Positions 1-8,651 are shown, counted from the stretch's first letter. The stretch is DNA of 64,000 bases from Haladaptatus halobius (GCF_020618475.1 NZ_CP085341.1:1-64000); one strand, 5' to 3'. The notes: generated by a model not told the origin, from the sequence alone. Made by a program: numbers and translations.

Positions 1-18
1 TGTGTTGAGCGGACACTC

Positions 19-321
19 GTGAGAACCAACATGTCGCCGGAGTATGTGTATCTCACCCGGGAACGCTCGCGGAGCTGGATTGCGCGTGAAACGCTAAGCC
101 TTATGGAGTGGAACGCGTTACTTCAGCGGGTGAACGAGTCTGACTACGCCGACGTGGCGTACACGAATCGGGATATGACTATCCTTGAAGTTGAACAAGC
201 GGACTCCCCGGAGAGTGTGACTGGGACTCCCGTTAAGTCGTCCGAGTTTACCGCGTCAGCGCCGCTGGAAACGTTGGCGTCCAGAACGATGTCGTCTTCA
301 ACCTCAATCCCTTTGATTTAG
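19..321 (+). CDS. Hypothetical protein, possibly frameshifted and partial
   Basis: I do not recognise this 100-residue frame. Its first two thirds are acidic with ordinary haloarchaeal codon choice. After about residue 72 the composition turns Ser/Thr-rich, while another frame across the same bases reads a plausible tail (GNVGVQNDVVFNLNPFDL) ending at a TAG at 342-344. A frameshift near 250-260 is therefore likely. It lies at the window edge, so it may be the 3' remnant of a longer gene. No domain could be assigned. Confidence 0.35.
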   Translation: MRTNMSPEYVYLTRERSRSWIARETLSLMEWNALLQRVNESDYADVAYTNRDMTILEVEQADSPESVTGTPVKSSEFTASAPLETLASRTMSSSTSIPLI

Positions 322-438
322 CGACTTACTCCGACGCCGCCTAGTGATTCACCAGAGCCAATTGATCCAGATTCACTCATCATGCTAAGTCATTTGCTTT
401 GCTCGTAAACAGGTATTGACGTTAGTACCTACGCAGGT

Positions 439-576
439 TCACCACTTCTGGCTGAACTCGTGGATGCCGCGGAAGTGCGGGCTGACCTCGGGTGCGACGT
501 CCGGATACTCCACCGTGAACGTCGCCCCGTCCAGCGCGTGTTTCAGCGTCGTCATCGATTTCAGTATCCCAATCAT
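439..576 (-). pseudogene. nuoI: NADH dehydrogenase subunit I (NuoI), N-terminal remnant
   Basis: The ATG overlaps the nuoCD stop codon (ATGA). The 45 codons begin MIGILKSMTTLKHALDG and continue through a VEYPDVAPEVSP segment and FRGIHEFSQ, matching from memory the start of haloarchaeal NuoI. The frame stops after FSQKW, just before the first CxxCxxC ferredoxin motif would appear. Both [4Fe-4S] binding motifs are therefore missing and the product cannot carry electrons. nuoH, normally between nuoCD and nuoI, is absent, so a deletion fused nuoCD directly to nuoI before or while nuoI was truncated. Confidence 0.75.
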
Positions 577-2228
577 CGGTCGACACTCCCGAGCACGATA
601 TCGAGACTCCCGAGCGACGCGATGAGATCCGGCACCAACTCGCCCTCCGACATCTCCGGAAGCGCGGAGAGGTTGTGGAAACACGGGCTGCGAATCTTGA
701 AGCGTGCCGGTTTCGGCGTGTTGTCCGAGCGGATGTAGACGCCGAGCTCGCCCTTCGCGGCTTCGACGGCGCGATACGTTTCGGCGTCCATCGGCGGTTT
801 GAGCGTTCGGGGGACGTTCGACTGGAGCTGGCGGTCGTCTTCCGGCCACTCTTCGAGCAGTTCGACGCATTGTTCGACGATTCTGGCTGACTGCTCCACT
901 TCCCGAAGCCGAACCAGTACGCGAGAGTAGTTGTCACCGCCATCTTCGGTGACGACCTCCCAGTCAAGTTGGTCGTAGTAGCCATAGGGGTCGTCGCGGC
1001 GCAGGTCGTAATCGACGCCCGATCCGCGAGCGACCGGTCCCGTCACGCCGTACTGCTTCGCGACATCAGGTTCGAGGACGCCGGTGTCGACGCACCGAAG
1101 CTGGAATATCTCGTTGTTCGTGAGAAGGTTGTGATACTCTTCGAGCGCCCGCGGCAGTTCGTCGACGAAGTCCCGAGTCTTGTCGAAGAACTCCTGCCGA
1201 GGCACGGGAACGTCCCAGATGACCCCGCCGAGGCGGAAGTAGTTGAACATCATGCGCTGGCCTGTCAAATCCTCCAGAATGTTCTGGGCCTTTTCGCGGT
1301 CGCGGAACGCGTACTGGAAGATGGCGGTGAAGTCGCCGTATACGTCCAGTGCGAACGTGCCGAGGGCGAGGAAGTGGCCCGCCATTCGCGAGAGTTCGAC
1401 CCCGAGCGTCCGAAGCACCTTCGCGTAGTCGGGAACGTTGATGTCCGCGAGATCTTCGATGGCTCGCGCGTACGCCCACTCGTTGGTCATGTTCGCGGTG
1501 TAGTCCCAGCGGTCGGGGTACGGCATTATCTCGTGCCGATATTTGCCCGACTGGGCCATCTGCTCCTCGCAGCGATGAAGATAGCCGACGTCGGGTCGCA
1601 CGTCGAGGACTTGCTCACCGTCGAGCACGGTCGCCAAGTGAAGAACGCCGTGCGTGGCAGGATGATGCGGGCCGATGTTGAGGAGGATGGTATCGGCGTT
1701 CTCCGTGACGTGGTCTTCCTGAAGCGGATTCTGGTGCTCTTCCAGCGTCACTATCTGTGGTCGGTCTTGGTCGTAATCCAGCGAAAGCGGGTGGCCCTGC
1801 CACGTCTCGGGCAACAGAATCCGACGCATATCGGGATGTCCCTCGTACTCGATGCCGACGAGGTCGTACGCTTCGCGTTCATGCCACTCCGCGGTGCGGT
1901 AGACGGGTTCGGCTGTCTGGCTCACCGGATTTTCCGTGGAAGTCGGCACGACGACACTCACCTCCTGCCGGGGGTCGTCGAACTTCTTTAGGTGGTAGAT
2001 GCTCTCGTATCGGTCATCGTACTGTTGGGCCGTCAGACACGAGAGGTGGTCGAACCCGGCCTCGTCGCGGAGGATGGTGAGCACGTCCTGCACCTCGTCC
2101 GGGCGAATCACGAACCCGCGCGTGTTCGAGTGGTCGTCCCGTCCGATGACGTGATCGCCGAGCTGCTCGGCGAGTGCGTCACCGTCGGCACCCTCAACCC
2201 TAGTCGGTACTTCTTCTTGCGAACTCAT
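573..2228 (-). CDS. nuoCD: NADH-quinone oxidoreductase fused subunits C/D (NuoCD)
   Basis: This 551-residue protein is the fused 30-kDa (C) and 49-kDa (D) subunit of the complex I peripheral arm, which helps form the quinone-reduction site. Residues about 1-165 are the C domain, with the RTAEWHEREAYDLVGI signature. The D domain starts near 180 with GPHHPATHG at about 186-194 and ends with the usual DIVLGSVDR. Length is normal and the frame is intact. It overlaps nuoB by 4 nt, so the two are translationally coupled, and it is followed only by a nuoI stub. Without nuoA and nuoH-N nearby it can work only if those are encoded elsewhere. The segment is visibly more GC-rich than its surroundings. 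Confidence 0.95.
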   Translation of the reverse strand: MSSQEEVPTRVEGADGDALAEQLGDHVIGRDDHSNTRGFVIRPDEVQDVLTILRDEAGFDHLSCLTAQQYDDRYESIYHLKKFDDPRQEVSVVVPTSTENPVSQTAEPVYRTAEWHEREAYDLVGIEYEGHPDMRRILLPETWQGHPLSLDYDQDRPQIVTLEEHQNPLQEDHVTENADTILLNIGPHHPATHGVLHLATVLDGEQVLDVRPDVGYLHRCEEQMAQSGKYRHEIMPYPDRWDYTANMTNEWAYARAIEDLADINVPDYAKVLRTLGVELSRMAGHFLALGTFALDVYGDFTAIFQYAFRDREKAQNILEDLTGQRMMFNYFRLGGVIWDVPVPRQEFFDKTRDFVDELPRALEEYHNLLTNNEIFQLRCVDTGVLEPDVAKQYGVTGPVARGSGVDYDLRRDDPYGYYDQLDWEVVTEDGGDNYSRVLVRLREVEQSARIVEQCVELLEEWPEDDRQLQSNVPRTLKPPMDAETYRAVEAAKGELGVYIRSDNTPKPARFKIRSPCFHNLSALPEMSEGELVPDLIASLGSLDIVLGSVDR

Positions 2229-2947
2229 GGCGAATCAACCCAGTTGTAGCGCATGACGAGCGTGTCCTCGTCGATCTGGTCGGCGAGCGATTCGACCAGT
2301 TCGTCGCGTTCGAGGTCGCCGAACTGCTCCAGTTCGTACGGCTTCACGACGACCGGACTCGCCTCGCCGTGTGCGATTCGTTCCTGTAATTTGGCGATGC
2401 CGTAGATGAGCGCCTCGGGACGCGGCGGACAGCCCGGAACGTGGATGTCGCACGGGATGACCTCCTCTGCTCCTTTGATAACGTTGTACCCTCCTTGGAA
2501 CGGTCCGCCAGAGCAGGTACACGATCCCATGCTGACGACGAACTTGGGTTCGGGCATCTGGTCGTAGACGCGCTTCATCCGGGGCGCGAACTTCGAGACG
2601 ATGGTGCCCGGCACGATGATGACATCGGCCTGTCGCGGCGAGGCGCGCGGCACTCCCGCCCCGAAGCGGTCTAAGTCGTGTTTGACGGCGTAGGTGTGCA
2701 TCATCTCGATGCTGCAGCAGGCGATGCCGAACTGGAGCATGAACATCGACGATCCCCGCACCCAGTTCATGAACGAATCGAACTTCGTGAGGATGAACGG
2801 CGTGGTTCCGAGCGCGTCTCGGAGCTTCGAGTCGAACCGACCCGGCAACTCCTCTTTTGCCCGAGCACGACTGGCCGGTGCCGCAAGCTGTTCGTCCGAT
2901 GGACTGTCTTCCTGTGTTGGCTGTGATTTTTCACTCACGGTTCCCAC
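2225..2947 (-). CDS. nuoB: NADH-quinone oxidoreductase subunit B (NuoB)
   Basis: NuoB carries the N2 [4Fe-4S] cluster that passes electrons to quinone in complex I. The 240-residue frame shows the tandem cysteines in IACCSIE (about 77-78), C143 in GSCTCSGGPF and C173 in PGCPPRPEALIYG, which together make the N2 ligand set. The N-terminal 35 residues are a polar extension of the kind seen in haloarchaeal NuoB. The frame opens with GTG at 2947; a second GTG at 2938 (MSEKSQ) is an equally good start. nuoA, its usual upstream partner, is not present in the next kilobase, so this is the broken upstream edge of an operon fragment. Confidence 0.93.
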   Translation of the reverse strand: MGTVSEKSQPTQEDSPSDEQLAAPASRARAKEELPGRFDSKLRDALGTTPFILTKFDSFMNWVRGSSMFMLQFGIACCSIEMMHTYAVKHDLDRFGAGVPRASPRQADVIIVPGTIVSKFAPRMKRVYDQMPEPKFVVSMGSCTCSGGPFQGGYNVIKGAEEVIPCDIHVPGCPPRPEALIYGIAKLQERIAHGEASPVVVKPYELEQFGDLERDELVESLADQIDEDTLVMRYNWVDSP

Positions 2948-3073
2948 CTCATTGCCCGTCTCGACGGGTATTAAAAATCGTTAGGGATGGACAGCCATGA
3001 ATATTTTGGAAATTTAAACTGAGACAGTGTCGGAGTACCCTACTCACGCAGTATGAATTGCAGGTCGTATCTA

Positions 3074-3349
3074 TTAGCGCACATCGTCGAACCGTTCGGC
3101 CATTTCGACGTCCTTGTCGGTGATGCCACCTTCTTCGTGGCTCGTCAAGCCAACTTCGACTTCTTCATATCGAACGATAATCACGGGGTGGTGGAACTCC
3201 TCGTCGGCAACTTCGCCAACATCGGAGGCGAACGCGATACCGTTTAGGTAATCGTCGAATTCGTACGTCCGGACGATCTCATCGTCGTCGCGTTCCCATC
3301 CGTTTGGAATGCGCGTCTGTATTTCCTCATCCGAAAGCAGATCAACCAT
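3074..3349 (-). CDS. 4a-hydroxytetrahydrobiopterin dehydratase (pterin carbinolamine dehydratase)
   Basis: PCD-family enzymes dehydrate 4a-hydroxytetrahydropterins, or act as small pterin-binding proteins. The 91-residue product has the family layout: LLSDEEIQTRIPNGWERD, an EFDDYLNGIAFASDVGE helix, then EEFHHPVIIVRYEEVEVGLTSHE with the active-site EFHHP motif and ITDKDVEMAERFDD at the end. I chose the ATG at 3349 because upstream codons give a hydrophobic stretch not seen in the family. It is a single-gene unit, convergent with nothing obvious. Length matches the family. Confidence 0.9.
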   Translation of the reverse strand: MVDLLSDEEIQTRIPNGWERDDDEIVRTYEFDDYLNGIAFASDVGEVADEEFHHPVIIVRYEEVEVGLTSHEEGGITDKDVEMAERFDDVR

Positions 3350-3556
3350 ACCGATGACCACGACCGCGAAGTAAATAAAATCGATTGCCACTGGTTCAGC
3401 CGTCCACCGTAATCTGGCTCAATTTCGTGATGAGTGCGGACAGATTCTCCGTTAATTTGGGCCGAACAGCTGGAGGATAGCATTTGATGGGCTCACACTG
3501 ACTGTACTCCAAAAACAATTCTGAAAGTGTCGCGAATACGGTTTAACAATGACTGG

Positions 3557-3828
3557 GGCACTGTTAACTTAGTCGGCTAAAGTAGGTTGAGTTTCCCTAC
3601 ACATGATAGAGGAACTCCAGTTGGTTGATACGGACGCCGGTACTGTACCGTTTTTGGTTGGAGAGCGCATGCCAGCCTGATCAGCAAGGCTGGCGCGTGT
3701 TCGGTGCTTCCAAAAAGTCCACGTCTGAAAACTCCGATACTTCCACCTGGAGTTTTCCGAGCATGCTTTCTAGCCACCTCGAAGAATTCCGTCTGCTTCA
3801 TCCTCAATCTAGCTGTGTCAACAGTGCC
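3557..3828. mobile_element. MITE-like element with IS6-like terminal inverted repeats
   Basis: The left end at 3557-3572 reads GGCACTGTTAACTTAG. The right end at 3813-3828 is, on the opposite strand, GGCACTGTTGACACAG. Both start like the IS6/IS26-family terminus GGCACTGTTG. The 272 bp contain no transposase frame, and I see no direct repeat in the flanks. It is best read as a non-autonomous derivative or decayed remnant of an IS6-family element. A second element with nearly the same end lies at 8436-8651. Confidence 0.55.
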
Positions 3829-3990
3829 TAATTCTCGAACAGAGTTACACGCTAGCTGTGCACATACTTCACTCGGTCTGTGCAAAAGGGCCAGGATGAC
3901 CTGACCAATTCGAAGTACTGGATGCAGTGATTTATCATCGGCCAGAGCGTGTTTATCATTCTGCACGCTATTCCCGATGGAGAGTTAAAA

Positions 3991-4320
3991 ATGACCCCTG
4001 AATCATCGACGACGAAATGGCGAGAGTTAGGCGTTGACTTTGGTGAATTTGGCGCACAGCTTGAGGATCAGACCTATCCCATAACGACTGACGAGCTGCT
4101 TGAAGCGTATCGGGAGTATGAGCTTGATTTAGCTGCTGGCACGGAGACCGTCGAAGAGATCCTTGAACCTCTACGAAATGAACAGTATGACTCAGCGGCA
4201 GAGGTTCGTCAAACAGTGTTGCTCATGGTTGGCGATCGTGCTATTGGACGGAAATATTACAGTGATCGAACGCCACCAGCGATGGGCGAATATAGTCTCA
4301 ACGACCAACTATCCTTCTGA
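3991..4320 (+). CDS. DUF5789 family small protein
   Basis: This 109-residue acidic haloarchaeal protein resembles the one at 5558-5812. Both share FGEFGAQLEDQTYPIT (or FDEILEAQDYPVT), a DELLEAYREYE-type helix, a GTETVEEIL motif and a YDSAAEVRQ-type helix, the DUF5789 pattern as I remember it. Function is unknown. The ATG at 3991 follows an AGAGTT purine run and matches the paralogue start better than the upstream ATG at 3949. The C-terminal 25 residues (GDRAIGRKYYSDRT onward) extend beyond the paralogue. Confidence 0.75.
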   Translation: MTPESSTTKWRELGVDFGEFGAQLEDQTYPITTDELLEAYREYELDLAAGTETVEEILEPLRNEQYDSAAEVRQTVLLMVGDRAIGRKYYSDRTPPAMGEYSLNDQLSF

Positions 4321-4586
4321 TTTGCAATTGACCATCTGAGGACAGAAATGATGAGTTAATACTCACCTACTCTGACATGATAATCAAGGAGGCGGTTCCG
4401 GCTATGGCAAGGGGTGGATCTCGATCATTGCCTCTTCAAGAAAAAGAGAGCAGTAGTCTTTCTTATTGGAAATTCAAGACAAAAATCCTGCTCTACAGAG
4501 TGGGGAGGGTATCGATGGGTTCTCCCCTTTCCTATAAGAGTTCATGCGCCAGAACTACTTTCAGCGAGAATGGCTAGCACTCACGC

Positions 4587-4961
4587 ATGAGCGCTCCCTT
4601 ATCCGATGAAACAACCGAGGAGGTAGTGCGAGCGTGCCGGACACAGATCGGCGATGAACTGCGAAGTATAACGTATTTTGCCCCGACTGATGCCAAGCAT
4701 CTGTACCTCCGTTAGAATCTCGAACGTGGCGATAAACTTGATTTCGTTAAGACGGAGCGCGCCGGGTTCGACCTCCAGCGCACCTATAACTGGTCTGAAC
4801 TCGGCGAGTACAACTTCACACTCAGAGATTTCGATAATGGGTATCTCGTTCGCGTGATCGCTGGTACCAATGGAATGTATCTCACCACTGATTCACTAAC
4901 CATGACTCAGTTTGAGGAAGTGACGAGTGCCGTCAAACGCATTTTTGACGAACTCGACTAG
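4587..4961 (+). pseudogene. DUF7522-like protein interrupted by an in-frame TAG
   Basis: A single frame of 125 codons starts with MSAPLSDETTEEVVRACR and reads to the TAG at 4959-4961, with one internal TAG at 4713-4715 (codon 43). Sequence on both sides is coherent: DELRSITYFAPTDAKHLYLR, stop, NLERGDKLDFVKTERAG, then GEYNFTLRDFDNGYLVRVI. This is the haloarchaeal DUF7522 pattern. Only one base appears wrong, since a sense codon such as TCG would restore it. A fresh nonsense mutation or sequencing error is most likely; amber readthrough is possible but unsupported. Confidence 0.65.
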
Positions 4962-5094
4962 GCAACGTAGCATTTCCAACACCGTACCTGACGCAAACGA
5001 GTGTCCACTTTTATACTGGGTAAGTGAACTTGATTTTCAACTGTAATATTTTATATTTTTTATTAGTTATTGCCTTGTTTGTTGGTGTTCATAA

Positions 5095-5382
5095 CTACTC
5101 GCCACCGACGCTGGTTACCTCTCCGAGTCCAATCCAGTCATCCTGATCAGGAGTGTACCGCCGAGCCTGTGGTGTCGTCCACTCGTTGTTCTCAAGCTCG
5201 GCAGATATGTCGTATCGAACCCGTGAGTCTTCATCTGCGTTCTCGATTTCAATACGCAACCGTTTTTCGGGATCATAGTCGATGAGACTCGCTTCTCCCC
5301 TAATGGTCGACCCATCGTCAAGCAATACCTCGATCTGCTCGCCGAACTGTAGATCTCCTAGTGTTTCAACGAGACTGGTCAT
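5095..5382 (-). CDS. Hypothetical haloarchaeal protein (95 aa)
   Basis: The acidic 95-residue product has an N-terminal region rich in alternating hydrophobic residues (FGEQIEVLLDDGSTIRGEAS, then KRLRIEIENA and VRYDIS), suggesting a small beta-barrel, possibly Sm-like or OB-like. I could not assign a family. It starts at an ATG 12 nt from a TATAATAGAG-like run on the minus strand and stands alone between two short intergenic regions. Confidence 0.6.
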   Translation of the reverse strand: MTSLVETLGDLQFGEQIEVLLDDGSTIRGEASLIDYDPEKRLRIEIENADEDSRVRYDISAELENNEWTTPQARRYTPDQDDWIGLGEVTSVGGE

Positions 5383-5557
5383 CTATGATCTCTCAAAACA
5401 TTGCCGAACTGACTCTTATTCACTCTCTATTATATTTCCGTCAACAGACACATACGATCGACTCAACTAGCAAGCGATCACGGTGAGCACCGTATCAGAC
5501 GATAGCCATCCAACTACAGATACTATATCAAAACAAACGTACTGCGAAACTGGTCTG

Positions 5558-5812
5558 CTATTCTTCTCGGTTTAACTGATTTAGTATGTCGTTTTGGACT
5601 TCGTCTATGGAGTCGTATGTTTTATTGTCGACTGAACTAAGCACTTCCTCGACAGATTGTGTGCCGCCCGACGATTCGACCTCATAATTGCCATACGCTG
5701 CAACCAACTCGTCTAATGTCACTGGATAGTCTTGAGCCTCGAGGATCTCATCAAAGTCACCAAGTTCACCGCCTTGTGATCGTTCCTCGATTGATGGTCG
5801 ATCGTCACTCAT
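5558..5812 (-). CDS. DUF5789 family small protein
   Basis: This 84-residue acidic protein is a paralogue of the one at 3991-4320. It shows GELGDFDEILEAQDYPVTLDE, AAYGNYEVE, GTQSVEEVL and YDSIDEVQNDILNQL. It has the usual DUF5789 length, unlike the longer paralogue. The start is set at MSDDRPSIEE because the upstream in-frame codons are not family-like. Function is unknown. Confidence 0.78.
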   Translation of the reverse strand: MSDDRPSIEERSQGGELGDFDEILEAQDYPVTLDELVAAYGNYEVESSGGTQSVEEVLSSVDNKTYDSIDEVQNDILNQLNREE

Positions 5813-6071
5813 AGGCTTGTTTAGATTCACAAGCCAGAATAAACTGTTGGCTGATTCACCGGATGATTAGCAGCGATGTACTAGATGCGAGTAAGTGATC
5901 AACCATCCATTGGTTCTAGTGGTTGTTATAGGCAACTTTGCTTTCGTTCTGTTCGAATATCCGATCGTCAGTTGGGACTGACGTTACCGATTGGGCTCTT
6001 ATTGGAATGGACAAGTATCCCAGACCAAATTCGTCACCCTATCGCTAACTTATCCGCCAGCCTCATTAGGA

Positions 6072-6302
6072 TTAGAGTGAATCATTGTCTTGGTCAGCCG
6101 GATCCTGCTGGTCGTCGACAGCCTGCGTAAATAAATCGTCAGCCAGCTCCTCGTCGGATTCATCATCTGTTTTCTGAGCTGACACACCGAGTGATAGAAG
6201 TTTTTCGATCGCTTGTTCTCGATTCAAGAAATCATCCTGTTCGACAAGACGATTGATATCATTCTCAATACGGTCGGGCAGTGCTACCTCAATCGTAACC
6301 AT
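6072..6302 (-). CDS. Ribbon-helix-helix (CopG-like, DUF7120-type) protein
   Basis: The 76-residue product starts MVTIEVALPDRIENDINRLV, a beta strand followed by the first helix of a ribbon-helix-helix fold. FLNREQAIEKLLSLGV is the second helix. A Glu/Asp-rich C-terminal tail follows. Proteins of this type bind DNA as dimers or act as small regulators or antitoxins. No toxin gene is adjacent. The start is at 6302 rather than 6308 because MVTIEV is the conserved beginning. Confidence 0.72.
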   Translation of the reverse strand: MVTIEVALPDRIENDINRLVEQDDFLNREQAIEKLLSLGVSAQKTDDESDEELADDLFTQAVDDQQDPADQDNDSL

Positions 6303-6419
6303 ACACACTATTTTCTCTTTAGACAGATTAGCTCTCGGGCTATCCTCACGACGCGTAGTACCGCTATTCCACGGTTCTTGCTATTCTATGTTCTTCTCCA
6401 TGAACAATTCCAAAAGTCG

Positions 6420-6743
6420 ATGCCAACGAAAACGGTATGGGTCGATGTGATTGCCGAGACGGCATAGAGACACGTCCAGTGGGAACAATTCATCGTCAAC
6501 GTCGATGCCCCTGGAGTAATCGACGTCACCAATGAAAACCATGAGAAGCTTGCAGACCACCAGTACGTTGTGTCGATCGACGACGTGACCGACGAGCTAA
6601 TGGCCTGCATGTGTCCGCATCACGTCCTCCGCAATGCCGTCTACAAACACATAGCTGCAGTTGAGAACACAACCGACGACGACACACTCAATGTCTTTCT
6701 CTCGGAGAATGATAAGTCAACTTCGGTTCTTCGGGAATTATAA
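6420..6743 (+). pseudogene. SWIM zinc-finger-like protein with in-frame TAG
   Basis: The frame starts MPTKTVWVDVIAETA and meets TAG at 6465-6467 (codon 16). It continues RHVQWEQFIVNVDAPGVIDVTNE, DELMACMCPHHVLRNAVYKHIAAVEN and ends at 6743. This matches a family of haloarchaeal proteins with a CxCPHH...CKH zinc motif related to SWIM fingers. Here the third cysteine is tyrosine (VYKH), and the C-terminal Cys-rich tail I recall in the family is missing. Three independent lesions mark a pseudogene. Confidence 0.6.
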
Positions 6744-6904
6744 GATACAGTCTGGTGAACTCCATACGAATGGTAATTATTTGTTGTTAAAATATTCTTG
6801 TAAGAAAATATTAGTTCAAGAGCTATCCTTTCTGTTTCACAATGAGGCAACTGAATCGTAGTACCGCGATTGCTATCAGAGCAGCTGCCCAGCCGCGGAA
6901 GGCT

Positions 6905-7010
6905 GAACTAAATTATAGGCGTTTAAATCCCGTCTTTCAGGGCGGGATACAGTGCGCTACACAGCAAGCCATAAGAGAGGGGGATTTAAACCACCTTGAT
7001 CACAGGTGGA
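6905..7010 (+). mobile_element. IS200/IS605-like end remnant (two hairpins)
   Basis: A stretch with GTTTAAATCCCG...CGGGAT (stem 6927-6932 with 6943-6948) and GATTTAAACCACCT...AGGTGG (6991-6996 with 7004-7009) looks like the right end of an IS200/IS605 or TnpB-only element. In those, short hairpins next to TTTAAA-like sites mark the terminus. The bases before it read AAAQPRKAE and VFQGGIQC in one frame, as in decayed ends of such elements. No tnpA or tnpB remains. Confidence 0.35.
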
Positions 7011-7152
7011 GGGCATGTTTAATCCAGTTGAGAAAAGGAGTGATCAGTTCTGTTAAGTTAGGAAAAATCACGACGGAGAGAGGTGGACGACAGGCCGTGG
7101 AATACTGGGTGAAATATATGCGTTAGTCGAGATCCATCGCATCGATCCGTTC

Positions 7153-8085
7153 TTAATAGCGATTGCGGATGGTGACTTCAGTTACCTGCGCAACCGCGGC
7201 AATCTCATCCTGTGTTTGTTGTTCATTACACAGCAGTGAGGCTGCATAAATCGCGGCAGCAGCGTAGCCAGTGGGTGATTTTCCTGAGAGTAGGCCTTTG
7301 GCTATCGAGATGTCGAGGATTTCGTTCGTTTTTGCTTCAACTGCGTCACTGCTTCCGAGTTCTGAGCAAAACCGAGGGACATATTGTTTTGGATCAACCG
7401 GTTGTATCTCGAGACCAAGCTCTCGTCCAAGATAGATGTATGATCGACCGATTTCTTTCCGTTCCACCCGCGACACATCCGAAACCTCCCCAAGACTGCG
7501 GGGAATATTCTCGCTGCGACACGCCGCATACAAACAAGATGTTGCAATTCCCTCAATCGATCGGCCTCGAATCATGTCTTCATCCAGTGCACGACGGTAT
7601 ATCACACAGGCAACTTCGCGAACTGAGCGCGGGATACCGAGTGCGCTTGACATCCGGTCGATCTCACTGAGTGCGAACTGGAGGTTGCGTTCACTCGCGT
7701 CCTTTGTCCGGATGCGCCCTTGCCACTTGCGTAGTCGATGCATCTGACTGCGCTTTTTTGACGAGAGCGAGCGACCAGAGGCATCTTTGTCCTTCCAGTC
7801 GATGGTCGTGGTTAGCCCCTTGTCGTGTATCGTCTGTGTGGTTGGCGCGCCCACGCGAGATTTCTGTTGGCGTTCTTGATGATTGAAGGCGCGCCACTCA
7901 GGCCCATGGTCGACAGTCTCTTCCTCAACAATCAAGCCACATCTCTCACAGAGAGTCTCACTCCCGTCTGCACTTGTGATAAGAGTATCCAATTTGCACT
8001 CAGGACAGCTCTGGACGCCCTCTTGTTTCTCGGCAGTGCGTTCCGTCTCAGTGTCGCGTTGTTGCCGACGAGTCGGGCGTATCAT
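7153..8085 (-). CDS. tfb: Transcription initiation factor IIB (TFB), C-terminally clipped
   Basis: TFB bridges TBP-bound promoter DNA to RNA polymerase. The product has a zinc ribbon (CPEC at 27-30, CERCG at 46-49), a B-reader/linker (HGPEWRAF, SRVGAPTTQTIHDKGL) and two cyclin-like repeats (about 115-200 and 210-300). It is close to the intact paralogue at 41856-42818. TAA at 7153-7155 follows VTIRNRY, but the same frame continues ERIDAMDLD to a TAA at 7123-7125, so a Gln codon probably became a stop and 10 C-terminal residues are lost. The ATG at 8085 matches the paralogue start. Partial activity is possible because the lost part is only the tip of the last helix. Confidence 0.88.
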   Translation of the reverse strand: MIRPTRRQQRDTETERTAEKQEGVQSCPECKLDTLITSADGSETLCERCGLIVEEETVDHGPEWRAFNHQERQQKSRVGAPTTQTIHDKGLTTTIDWKDKDASGRSLSSKKRSQMHRLRKWQGRIRTKDASERNLQFALSEIDRMSSALGIPRSVREVACVIYRRALDEDMIRGRSIEGIATSCLYAACRSENIPRSLGEVSDVSRVERKEIGRSYIYLGRELGLEIQPVDPKQYVPRFCSELGSSDAVEAKTNEILDISIAKGLLSGKSPTGYAAAAIYAASLLCNEQQTQDEIAAVAQVTEVTIRNRY

Positions 8086-8361
8086 TAGCTCAGTTATATA
8101 GATTAAGCCGAAGCGGTTAAGCTCTCTGTATAATTCTGGGGGAACCCTATCGAGAGCGATAGCGACCCCATGTCCATCTCGAATACAATCCGACTTCAAT
8201 GACTGTATTCAAGTATCCTGTGCTTAGCAAGTTGTGGTAACACGTGGTTGATTAGGATGATGTGTACCTGTCTTGGCAAAGACGTAGTCACAACGTCTGT
8301 ACAGATAGATGTAATCAGATGGGCAGCGGCGCCCAATCACCTCGATGAGACGAGTAACCCT

Positions 8362-8410
8362 CACGCATATTTTCGAGTGCCCTTCCCGGGGTGGTTACAC
8401 TTCCGCTTAT
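8362..8410 (+). repeat. Dispersed CACTTCCGCTTA element, copy a
   Basis: This copy runs CACGCATATTTTC, then CCCTTCCCGGGGTGG, and ends ACACTTCCGCTTAT. It is nearly the same as the copy at 10888-10937, and its end is shared with copies at 14325-14385, 41114-41162 and 42993-43053. It lies about 280 bp upstream of the TFB start, on the promoter side. No frame is conserved among the copies, so it is non-coding. Confidence 0.6.
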
Positions 8411-8435
8411 CAAATTGTGGAGAAGTGTAGAAGGG

Positions 8436-8651
8436 GGCACTGTTAACTTAGATTGAAACCGTCACAGGGCAGCCGGATAAATCTGCTCTCTGTTCGTCTC
8501 AATCGGTTCTACTAAGCGGGCTTTGACACTGGCGATCCGCTCACGCAGTCGATTTCAATTGTGTGAGCGGTCGTCCCAATCATCCAACATCAGGCAGTGG
8601 ATTGGATCACCCCGCTGCAGCCTGCCGATTTTTTGCTAAGTTAACAGTACC
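8436..8651. mobile_element. MITE-like element with IS6-like terminal inverted repeats
   Basis: The left end GGCACTGTTAACTTAG (8436-8451) is matched at the right end (8636-8651) by CTAAGTTAACAGTACC, an inverted match of 15 of 16 bases. The left end is identical to that of the element at 3557. The 216-bp interior has no transposase frame and differs from the other element. I see no clear 8-bp target duplication. It is probably a non-autonomous IS6-family derivative. Confidence 0.6.

Noticed and set aside
969-1991. Long + strand open frame (340 codons)
   Set aside because: It is antisense to nuoCD, whose protein is unmistakable; GC-rich codons create the open shadow frame.
4587-4961. TAG codons considered as pyrrolysine or other amber recoding
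   Set aside because: TAA and TGA interrupt neighbouring genes just as cleanly, no pyl genes are in view, and the sites are not at positions that suggest a special residue.
6072-6302. Ribbon-helix-helix protein considered as antitoxin of a toxin-antitoxin pair
   Set aside because: No toxin-like gene is adjacent on either side.
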